Source: an uncultured Rhodospirillales bacterium
Lineage (GTDB): Bacteria; Pseudomonadota; Alphaproteobacteria; Acetobacterales; Acetobacteraceae
Direction of reading: 5' to 3'
Length of the DNA stretch: 11,511 nucleotides
Assembly (NCBI GenBank): GCA_903904805.1
Contig: CAIVDX010000264.1
Coordinates: 1-11,511, forward strand
Position 1 is the stretch's first letter, and every line of letters starts with the position of its first letter. This document shows positions 6,927 through 11,511 of the stretch, one piece after another. The notes beneath the pieces are model-generated. The model made no database searches. It saw only the letters and a list, made by a program, of their open reading frames with translations, and was not told where the DNA came from. The position numbers were made by a program, and so were the translations under genes.

Positions 6927-7982
6927 ATGAACACCACCCGCCGCGCCCTTCTCGGCAGCCTGGCACTCCTCGCCCCCACCACACTCCTCACACGCCCCGC
7001 CACCGCCTGCACCCGCATCCTGTGGAACACCAACAACCTCGCCGTTCTCGTCGGCCGCACCATGGATTTTCCGATCTCCACCGAACCGGTCCTCACCGTC
7101 CTGCCCCGCGGCATAGCACGCGACGGCGGCCTCTTCGCCGGCACCCGCATCGATGCCACGAACCCCGCCCGCTGGACGTCCAAATACGGCAGCCTCGTCA
7201 CCTCGGTCTTCGGCGCCGGCACCGCGGATGGCATGAACGAGAAAGGCCTCGCCATGCACATGCTCTATTTCATCCCCGCCGATTTCGGCCCGCGCGACCC
7301 CACCAAATCCGGCCTGCAGGCCGGCCTCTGGGGTCAATACGTGCTCGACACATCAGCCACGGTCGCCGACGCCATCGCTAATCTCGACAAGGTGCAGCCC
7401 CTCATGGTCGCGCACGAAGGCGTCAAGGCCACCGTCCATCTCGCCATCGAGGATGCCACCGGCGACAGCGCCATCATCGAATACACCGCCGGCGGCAAGA
7501 AAACGATCTACCACAGCCGCGACTACCACATCATGACGAACGACCCGTCCTACGACCAGCAACTCGCCCACCGCGCCACCTTCAATTTCGACAACGCCAC
7601 CCGCCAGACCCCCATCCCCGGCAACACCGACGCCAAAGACCGGTTCATCCGCGCCGACTATTACCGCCAATGGCTCCCCGAACCGAACAACGAGCGCGAA
7701 GCCATCGCCGCCATCCTCGCCATCGCCCGCAACGTCTCGGTCCCCTTCGGCGCGCCCAACCGCGAACCCGGCAGCCTCTACAACACCGAATACCGCACCG
7801 CGCTGGACCTCACGAACAAACGATATTATTTCGAACTCAGCACCGCCCCCAACCTGCTTTGGATGGACCTCACCAAATTCAACCTCCACCCAGGCAGCCC
7901 CGTCCTGCTGCTCAACCCCAACAGCATCACCCTCGTCGGCGACGTCACCAGCAAATTCAAACCCGGCAAAGTGATCTATTAG
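6927..7982 (+). CDS. Exported choloylglycine hydrolase/penicillin V acylase-family amidase (Ntn hydrolase)
   Basis: A 351-residue linear C-N amide hydrolase. A signal peptide with a twin-arginine-like start (TTRRALLGSLALL, residues 3-15) ends at ATA, so cleavage exposes Cys28 (CTRILW) as the new N-terminal residue, the nucleophile of this Ntn family. Other expected catalytic residues are present: Arg44 and Asp47 (GRTMDF), Asn104 (DGMNEKGLA), Asn205 (MTNDPSYDQQ) and Arg239 (DRFIRADY). Gram-positive bile salt hydrolases are cytoplasmic, whereas signal-peptide-bearing Gram-negative members act on penicillin V and in some cases on acyl-homoserine lactone signals. The location here fits that second group. 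The substrate is not determinable; a bile-salt role is unlikely without host context. The start is supported by AGGAG 8 nt upstream. The gene stands alone after the TMEM175 gene and is followed 7 nt later by an A/T-rich hairpin. Confidence 0.92.
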   Translation: MNTTRRALLGSLALLAPTTLLTRPATACTRILWNTNNLAVLVGRTMDFPISTEPVLTVLPRGIARDGGLFAGTRIDATNPARWTSKYGSLVTSVFGAGTADGMNEKGLAMHMLYFIPADFGPRDPTKSGLQAGLWGQYVLDTSATVADAIANLDKVQPLMVAHEGVKATVHLAIEDATGDSAIIEYTAGGKKTIYHSRDYHIMTNDPSYDQQLAHRATFNFDNATRQTPIPGNTDAKDRFIRADYYRQWLPEPNNEREAIAAILAIARNVSVPFGAPNREPGSLYNTEYRTALDLTNKRYYFELSTAPNLLWMDLTKFNLHPGSPVLLLNPNSITLVGDVTSKFKPGKVIY

Positions 7983-7989
7983 CAAGCGC

Positions 7990-8012
7990 GGTCTTTTCTG
8001 AAGAAAAGAACC
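7990..8012. repeat. A/T-rich intergenic hairpin, copy B
   Basis: TCTTTTC (7992-7998) pairs with GAAAAGA (8003-8009) around a TGAA loop. Flanking GG and CC can extend the stem across one bulged A. It starts 8 nt after the hydrolase stop and could act as a transcript 3'-end hairpin, although no T-run follows. It shares its core and trailing AAAGAACC-AACA with copy A at 6139-6160, suggesting one dispersed element family. Confidence 0.5.
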
Positions 8013-8049
8013 AACAGGCTTTTACGAGTCTGCCATTTTCGAGCGCCCG

Positions 8050-8213
8050 GTGAACACGCTCACCGATGCCGAGCTGTTCGAGCGCATGGTCCGCGAAAAA
8101 TGCGGCGACCGCCTCGACATCACTCGAAACGGCCGCCCGGCCGCACCGGGTGCGATCCCGATCAGCGCGACTCCGCTGCACGCGGCATTCTTCCGCCACC
8201 CGGGGAGGCGGCG
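8050..8213 (+). other. Coding-like segment of unknown origin upstream of the DUF4337 gene
   Basis: The stretch between the hydrolase and DUF4337 genes reads in one frame from GTG at 8050 as NTLTDAELFERMVREKCGD, followed by RLDITRNGRPAAPG. In this frame about 83 percent of third codon positions are G or C, the pattern of real genes here. The frame remains open to 8463, but beyond 8214 it is only an out-of-frame copy of DUF4337 and becomes arginine/serine-rich. There is no ribosome-binding site before the GTG. It may be the remnant of a truncated gene, or a short gene overlapping its neighbour. I do not recognise the family. Confidence 0.25.
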
Positions 8214-8822
8214 ATGGAAGCACGCGAGGTCAGCGAGGATATCGAAAAGGCAGCGCGCGGCGAGGCAGCCGAGGATGGCGGATCGCGCAAACGCGTCGCA
8301 CTGCTCATCGCCGTGCTCGCCGCCATGCTCGCCGTCACCGAGATGGGCGGCCGCGGCGCCCAGAACGAGTTCAACGCGCTCAACATCGAGGTCGCCAATC
8401 TCTGGAGCTTCTTCCAGGCCAAGACCGTGCGCGCCACCGTCAATCGCACCGCCGCCAGCCTGACCGAGGCGATGATCCCGCCGGACGCATCCGACGCCCG
8501 ACAGCAGGCGCTGCACGCTCAGATGGAAAAATTTCTCGCCGAGGCCGCGCGGCTCGACAGTGAGCCCAGCACCAACGAAGGCCGCGAACAGCTCAGCGCG
8601 CGTGCGCGCGCTGCCGAGACGCGGCGCGGCGAGAAGCTTGCGGCGTTCGAAACCTTCGAGCTCGCTTCAGCGGCCCTTCAGCTGGGTGTGGTGCTCGCCT
8701 CGGCCGGGCTGCTGACCAGCGCGAGCCCGCTCATCCTGCTCTCGATCCTGCTGGGGATCGGCGCCGCCGGGCTGGATGGGCTGGCCTGGTTCGCGCCGCA
8801 TCTGATGGCCCATCTCGGCTGA
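8214..8822 (+). CDS. DUF4337 family membrane protein
   Basis: A 202-residue inner-membrane protein of unknown function. Residues 27-43 form a first transmembrane helix (VALLIAVLAAMLAVTE). The conserved-looking block NEFNALNIEVANLWSFFQAK (51-70) follows, then a long charged, probably helical region (residues 70-147). A pair of C-terminal hydrophobic helices lies at about 148-166 and 172-195. The order helix, ANLWSFFQAK block, soluble helical region, two helices is what I recall for DUF4337. The ATG at 8214 was chosen over upstream starts because GGGGAGG lies about 5 nt before it and the protein then begins with the usual short acidic N-terminus (EAREVSEDIEKAA). It converges with the anti-sigma gene with only 14 bp between the stop codons and no visible terminator. 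No function can be assigned. Confidence 0.82.
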   Translation: MEAREVSEDIEKAARGEAAEDGGSRKRVALLIAVLAAMLAVTEMGGRGAQNEFNALNIEVANLWSFFQAKTVRATVNRTAASLTEAMIPPDASDARQQALHAQMEKFLAEAARLDSEPSTNEGREQLSARARAAETRRGEKLAAFETFELASAALQLGVVLASAGLLTSASPLILLSILLGIGAAGLDGLAWFAPHLMAHLG

Positions 8823-8836
8823 GCGCCGCCCTCGGA

Positions 8837-9490
8837 TCAGGCCGCGCTCTGCAGCATCCGCCCGCCGAACGCGCGATTGAGCAGCACCACCACGGCCACC
8901 GCCGCCAGATGCACACCCAGATCGATCAGCGACGCATCATAGCGATGAAAGAACCCCAGCAACGACGCCGCCGCCGCGGCACTCGCCAGACCGGCAAGTG
9001 CAGCGGTGAGGTTCGGCCGCAGCGGGGCCGCCCGCCGCAGCAGAAAGATCAGCGCCGCCGACAGCGGCACCGACACCCCCAGAATGAACATCAGGCAGTC
9101 CATCGTCTCCGCCATGTCGGCCACATGCATCCCCGGCAGGATCCAGTGGCGCAGACAGCCCAGCCCGCTCGCCCCAATCCACAGCGCCAGCGACGGCAAC
9201 GGCACCAGCGGCCAGAAGCGCGAGCGCCCCGGCACCGCGCTGGCCATCGCCGCCAGCCCGGCCGACAGCGCTGTCAGGATCGCCCCGGCCTCGGCCACCA
9301 TCGCATCGCCCGCCCCGGTCAGCCGCGCCAGCGCGCCCGACGCATTGCCCGCGATCGACAGGAAAATCCCCAGCAGGCAGATGCCGGCGAACCACACGAA
9401 GGTCCGCCGCCAGGGAGGTGCCAGCGGCACCACCGGGTCGGCATCAGCCACCAGGGCGCGGATCAGCAGTTCATTGTCCATCTCAGCCAT
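8837..9490 (-). CDS. nrsF: Membrane anti-sigma factor, NrsF/DUF1109 family
   Basis: A 217-residue inner-membrane protein that should hold the neighbouring ECF sigma factor inactive until a signal arrives. After a cytoplasmic N-terminus of about 28 residues there are six hydrophobic segments (about 30-50, 62-86, 92-112, 132-152, 161-181, 187-208), the DUF1109 layout. WIGASGLGCLRHW, DCLMFILGVSVPL and FLLRRAAPLRPNLTAALAGL match the family pattern. In Caulobacter NrsF two conserved cysteines are implicated in heavy-metal sensing. The first corresponds to Cys132 here, but the position usually written HC near the sixth helix is His182-Arg183, so the second cysteine seems missing. Cys38 and Cys112 are additional. 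The ATG overlaps the sigma-factor stop by 8 nt (ATGGCTGA), so the two are translationally linked. Family assignment is good; the partner is inferred from the overlap. Confidence 0.83.
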   Translation of the reverse strand: MAEMDNELLIRALVADADPVVPLAPPWRRTFVWFAGICLLGIFLSIAGNASGALARLTGAGDAMVAEAGAILTALSAGLAAMASAVPGRSRFWPLVPLPSLALWIGASGLGCLRHWILPGMHVADMAETMDCLMFILGVSVPLSAALIFLLRRAAPLRPNLTAALAGLASAAAAASLLGFFHRYDASLIDLGVHLAAVAVVVLLNRAFGGRMLQSAA

Positions 9491-10058
9491 CCATCGTCGC
9501 CCCGGCCATCCGCCCGCGCAGGCTCTTGATCGCCCGGTGCAGATTGACCTTCAGCGCCCCCTCGGTCTTGCCGGTGAGCCCGGCCGCCTCCTTCAACGAG
9601 CGGTCGGCGATGACAAGCTGCTCCACCGCCTCGCGCTGCCCGTCGGGCAGGGTGGCGATCGCCGCGCCCAGACGCTGGCTGTCATCGGCGCGGTCCACCG
9701 CCTCGGCGGCACCGGGACCTACCTCCGGCGCGGCCTCATAGCTGATCGGGTCGAACACCTCGCGCGCGCCATGCCGCCCCTGCTTGCGCAGCCCGTCGAT
9801 CGCCCGCCGCGCGGCGATCGCCCGCAGCCAGGGCAGGAACGGGCGCGACGGATCCCAGGTATGGCGGATCTGATGAATGGTCAGCAGCGTCTCCTGCACC
9901 ACGTCATCCACCAGCGCGTCGCGCACCCCCTGCCGCCGCGCCACCGCCGCGATCGGCTGGGTGCAGTCGCGCAGCAGCCGGCCATAGGCCACCTTGTCGC
10001 CACCCTGCGCGGCCCGCATGGCATCGGCCAGGCGCATCTCAAGCGTGTCGCTCATCAT
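9483..10058 (-). CDS. sigF: ECF sigma factor, SigF/ECF16-like
   Basis: A 191-residue sigma factor. Region 2 spans roughly residues 23-93, with DDVVQETLLTIHQIRHTW (51-68), PFLPWLRAIAARRAIDGLRK and the -10-recognition helix. Region 4 spans about 133-185, with LPDGQREAVEQL and the helix-turn-helix SLKEAAGLTGKTEGALKVNL (154-173). The KTEGALKVNLHRAIKSL pattern and the adjacent DUF1109 gene point to the SigF/ECF16 group, which in Caulobacter answers heavy-metal and oxidative stress. I start it at the ATG pair at 10058/10055. The frame is open to a GTG at 10130, but those extra 24 residues look non-coding and no ECF sigma needs them. No ribosome-binding site precedes 10058. A perfect sigma-F-type promoter motif lies 92 bp upstream, so autoregulation is likely. 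The stop overlaps nrsF. Confidence 0.86.
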   Translation of the reverse strand: MMSDTLEMRLADAMRAAQGGDKVAYGRLLRDCTQPIAAVARRQGVRDALVDDVVQETLLTIHQIRHTWDPSRPFLPWLRAIAARRAIDGLRKQGRHGAREVFDPISYEAAPEVGPGAAEAVDRADDSQRLGAAIATLPDGQREAVEQLVIADRSLKEAAGLTGKTEGALKVNLHRAIKSLRGRMAGATMDG

Positions 10059-10135
10059 CAGCCGCGGCGCGAAGGCGGCAGAGACAAACCCCAAGGGAGA
10101 GATCGAGAGCGACATCGCCACAACCGCCACATCAT
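10058..10135 (-). CDS. Possible 25-codon leader ORF coupled to the sigma gene
   Basis: ATG at 10135 follows GGAGGGG (10149-10143) at 7 nt, the best ribosome-binding site in this region. The frame reads MMWRLWRCRSRSLPWGLSL and ends at a TGA that overlaps the sigma ATG as TGATG. That arrangement would explain how a sigma gene with no ribosome-binding site is translated. Against it, codon use is poor. In addition, a start predicted from the sigma-F motif (near 10143) would leave the GGAGGGG outside the transcript. Confidence 0.2.
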   Translation of the reverse strand: MMWRLWRCRSRSLPWGLSLPPSRRG

Positions 10136-10149
10136 TGCACTGCCCCTCC

Positions 10150-10175
10150 TTCGCCGCGCAGACTCGCCCGGTTAC
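10150..10175 (-). promoter_or_regulatory. SigF-type promoter, GTAACC-N16-CGAA
   Basis: On the minus strand GTAACC occupies 10175-10170 and CGAA occupies 10153-10150, with exactly 16 bases between. This is the consensus I recall for Caulobacter sigma-F targets. It lies directly upstream of the sigF-nrsF pair and points at it, implying positive autoregulation. TAA of the GTAACC box is also the stop codon (10174-10172) of the upstream decarboxylase gene. It is the only GTAACC in this arrangement that I found in the window. Confidence 0.72.
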
Positions 10176-10801
10176 AGCGCTGCGGTCAATCCAGACCCGT
10201 CATGGTCCAGTTGCGTGTCGAAGATGCGCAGCCCCTCGGTGCGCTCCAGATACCGCCCGAAGCGGAACTTCACCTCCGGCCCATCCAGCGGAGGGCTCTG
10301 CACATGGTGCCCCACCGGCTCCACCTCGAGGATGGTCAGCACATGGCCAGGCTCCTCCAGGATCTCCGGCAGCCCCGCGCGGAGATTCTCCAGATCGTCG
10401 AAATGCCGCACCCGGGCGATGCCGCAGGCGCGCGCCATCGCCGCATAGTCGGTCGCCCGCACGAACGGCAGGTCGCATTCGTTGGTCGAGCCATACACAC
10501 CATTGTCCCAGATGAAATGCTTGAGGTTGGGCAGGCTCAGCTGCCGCTCCACCATCAGCATGCCAGGGTTCATGCACAGCGCCCCGTCGCCGGAGAACGC
10601 CACCACATTGCGGTGTGGCACGCCCATGGCGATGCCGGCGGCGAACATCGAGGTGAGCGACATCGATGCCTCCAGATAGAACACCCGCTCGGTCTCGCGC
10701 GTCAGGCTCCACCACAGCTCGGAGGTGTTGCCCGCCGCGGTCACCACCAGCGCATCGCCAACGGACTCCGCCATCAGCCGCATGCAGTCCTCACTCCGCA
10801 T
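10172..10801 (-). CDS. Thiamine-diphosphate-binding subunit of a split 2-oxoacid decarboxylase (ComE-like)
   Basis: A 209-residue protein equal to the C-terminal (PP) domain of ThDP enzymes. GDGALCMNPG (71-80) followed by WDNGVYGST (98-106) is the GDG-x26-N thiamine-diphosphate/Mg motif, with Asp72 and Asn100 as metal ligands. With the partner subunit directly upstream it should form a decarboxylase of the sulfopyruvate/phosphonopyruvate type. The usual GSMG-like loop reads ASMSLTSMFAAG (45-56). An extended C-terminus (about 165-209) follows the domain core. The ATG at 10801 has a strong AAGGGAGG site 5 nt upstream, located inside the preceding gene, which it overlaps by 11 nt. The SsuC-like permease further upstream hints at an imported organosulfonate or related acid, but the sequence does not separate sulfopyruvate from phosphonopyruvate or another 2-oxoacid. 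Confidence 0.85.
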   Translation of the reverse strand: MRSEDCMRLMAESVGDALVVTAAGNTSELWWSLTRETERVFYLEASMSLTSMFAAGIAMGVPHRNVVAFSGDGALCMNPGMLMVERQLSLPNLKHFIWDNGVYGSTNECDLPFVRATDYAAMARACGIARVRHFDDLENLRAGLPEILEEPGHVLTILEVEPVGHHVQSPPLDGPEVKFRFGRYLERTEGLRIFDTQLDHDGSGLTAAL

Positions 10802-11339
10802 CGTCGCCTCCCTTCAGCAGCGTGCGTCCGAAGCTCACCACCACCGGCCGCGCATAGGTCCGCGCATGCGCCGCCGCCGCCGCCAGGCGCGGAAGCTCCG
10901 ATTGTCGTGTGATGGTCACATATTTCAGATGCAGCGCGTCGATCACCGGTTTAAGATAAAGCCCATTGGATTGATGGAATTTCGCGCCGTCGCCGGTGGC
11001 ACCCCGGTTGGTGATGCCGATCAGCAGCGGGATCTGATAGGTGAAATTGATTTTCGTCAGCGCATAGATGCAGGTCATGAAGCCCGACGCGCCCATCAGC
11101 GCGAAGGTGCCGATGCCCGACAGATACGCCCCCGAGCACAGCCCGATCGCCGATTCCTCCCGATTGACCGCCACATGGCGAAACCGCTCGTCGGCGTCGA
11201 AGGTTTCGATGAGTTTTGTGATCCAGCCATCCGGCAGGCTGGCGACCAGTCGGATGCCAGCAGAATGTGCCACGTCGGCAATATGCCGAGCGGTCGTATC
11301 CGCAGGAGTAAGACCAGCGTCGTTCACGATGTCCTCCAT
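10791..11339 (-). CDS. Pyrimidine-binding subunit of a split 2-oxoacid decarboxylase (ComD-like)
   Basis: A 182-residue protein equal to the N-terminal (Pyr) domain of ThDP enzymes. Glu61 in VNREESAIGLCSGAYLSG (58-75) corresponds to the glutamate that activates the cofactor. The hydrophobic core ALMGASGFMTCIYAL and the YQIPLLIGITNRG block (101-113) match sulfopyruvate decarboxylase alpha subunits, although the common MQNSGLGN-like loop reads MGASGFMT here. The active site would form between this chain and the following PP-domain subunit. Two starts are possible. ATG at 11339 overlaps the permease gene by 16 nt. GTG at 11327 has GGAGG only 5 nt upstream and makes a 4-nt GTGA overlap with the permease stop; this is the better translation signal, and the proteins differ by just four residues. 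Physical substrate unknown. Confidence 0.84.
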   Translation of the reverse strand: MEDIVNDAGLTPADTTARHIADVAHSAGIRLVASLPDGWITKLIETFDADERFRHVAVNREESAIGLCSGAYLSGIGTFALMGASGFMTCIYALTKINFTYQIPLLIGITNRGATGDGAKFHQSNGLYLKPVIDALHLKYVTITRQSELPRLAAAAAHARTYARPVVVSFGRTLLKGGDDAE

Positions 11340-11511
11340 GGCGCGAACCGCGCCTCCAGCCGCCCGATGGCGGCGGTGATGAGCAGGCTCAGCACCGCCA
11401 GCGTCAGGATCGGCACGAACAGATAGGCCGTCCGAAATGTGTTGCCGTAGAACGAGACCATGTAGCCCAGCCCCGAGAGCGCGGTGAACATCTCCGCCAC
11501 CACCACCCCCA
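11324..11511 (-). CDS. ABC transporter permease, SsuC/TauC-like, C-terminal end only
   Basis: Only the last 61 residues are in the window; the gene continues beyond its right edge. The fragment begins GVVVAEMFTALSGLGYMVSF, which is the end of the cytoplasmic EAA-like loop of nitrate/sulfonate/taurine-type permeases (AEM...SGLGY). It then has one transmembrane helix (AYLFVPILTLAVLSLLITAAIG) and the typical ending GRLEARFAPWRTS. Such permeases import sulfonates, taurine, nitrate, thiamine precursors and other small acids. Overlap with the ComD-like gene puts both in one operon and suggests that the transporter feeds the decarboxylase or a pathway containing it. The substrate cannot be read from this piece. 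Confidence 0.86.
   Translation of the reverse strand, partial: GVVVAEMFTALSGLGYMVSFYGNTFRTAYLFVPILTLAVLSLLITAAIGRLEARFAPWRTS

Noticed and set aside
8823..8836. Terminator between the convergent DUF4337 and nrsF genes
   Set aside because: Only 14 bp separate the stop codons and no hairpin with a T-run is visible there or in the flanking coding ends.
10059..10130. Extension of the sigma factor to GTG 10130 or ATG 10115
   Set aside because: The added residues (AVVAMSLSISPLGFVSAAFA) resemble nothing in ECF sigma factors, codon use is poor, and region 2 is complete from 10058.
1..11511. Phosphonate pathway linking the PEP-mutase-superfamily protein (1073-1927) with the ThDP decarboxylase (10172-11339)
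   Set aside because: The left gene has PA4872-type oxaloacetate decarboxylase residues rather than a PEP mutase pattern. The two loci are about 8 kb apart, separated by unrelated operons.
1..11511. tRNA, rRNA, CRISPR arrays, insertion sequences, attachment sites
   Set aside because: No cloverleaf-like segment, regularly spaced repeats, transposase or integrase motifs, or terminal inverted repeats were found; the only repeats are the short ones listed.

Overview
The window is GC-rich with a strong G/C bias at third codon positions. It holds twelve confident protein genes, two of them cut by the window edges. The gene content suggests an alphaproteobacterium: an ECF16/SigF-type sigma factor with a DUF1109/NrsF anti-sigma, and a periplasmic molybdenum dehydrogenase with a multiheme cytochrome c. 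An acetic-acid-bacteria relative (Acetobacteraceae) is my best guess. It rests mainly on the AldFGH-like dehydrogenase and two A/T-rich 'TTCTTTT...AAAAGAA' intergenic hairpins, so it is inference only. No tRNA, rRNA, CRISPR array, transposase or phage gene was seen.

Left part (1-1927, minus strand): an exported type I sulfatase, truncated at its C-terminus by the window start, lies downstream of a PA4872-type oxaloacetate decarboxylase of the isocitrate lyase/PEP mutase superfamily. A 149-bp divergent region separates this pair from the next block. Centre-left (2077-6079, plus strand): a tightly coupled three-gene operon joined by two ATGA overlaps. It encodes a triheme membrane-anchored cytochrome c, a two-cluster [2Fe-2S] subunit and a Tat-exported molybdopterin subunit. 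Together they should form a periplasmic dehydrogenase or hydroxylase that passes electrons through the hemes towards the respiratory chain; the substrate cannot be read from the sequence.

Centre (6206-8822, plus strand): a TMEM175-family (DUF1211) potassium channel, an exported choloylglycine hydrolase/penicillin V acylase-family Ntn hydrolase, and a DUF4337 membrane protein. The gaps contain two related hairpins, a GGGTTAACCC palindrome, an 18-nt direct repeat and a short coding-like segment of unknown origin.

Right part (8837-11511, minus strand): read in transcription order, there is the 3' end of an SsuC/TauC-like ABC permease, then the two halves of a split thiamine-diphosphate 2-oxoacid decarboxylase (ComD/ComE-like), all overlapping. 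Next come an ECF sigma factor and its membrane anti-sigma factor (NrsF/DUF1109), overlapping by 8 nt. A perfect GTAACC-N16-CGAA element, which is the Caulobacter sigma-F promoter pattern as I remember it, sits immediately upstream of the sigma gene. Its GTAACC box overlaps the stop codon of the decarboxylase. The anti-sigma factor appears to lack one of the two cysteines usually conserved for metal/redox sensing. The sigma/anti-sigma unit is the most interesting part of the window.
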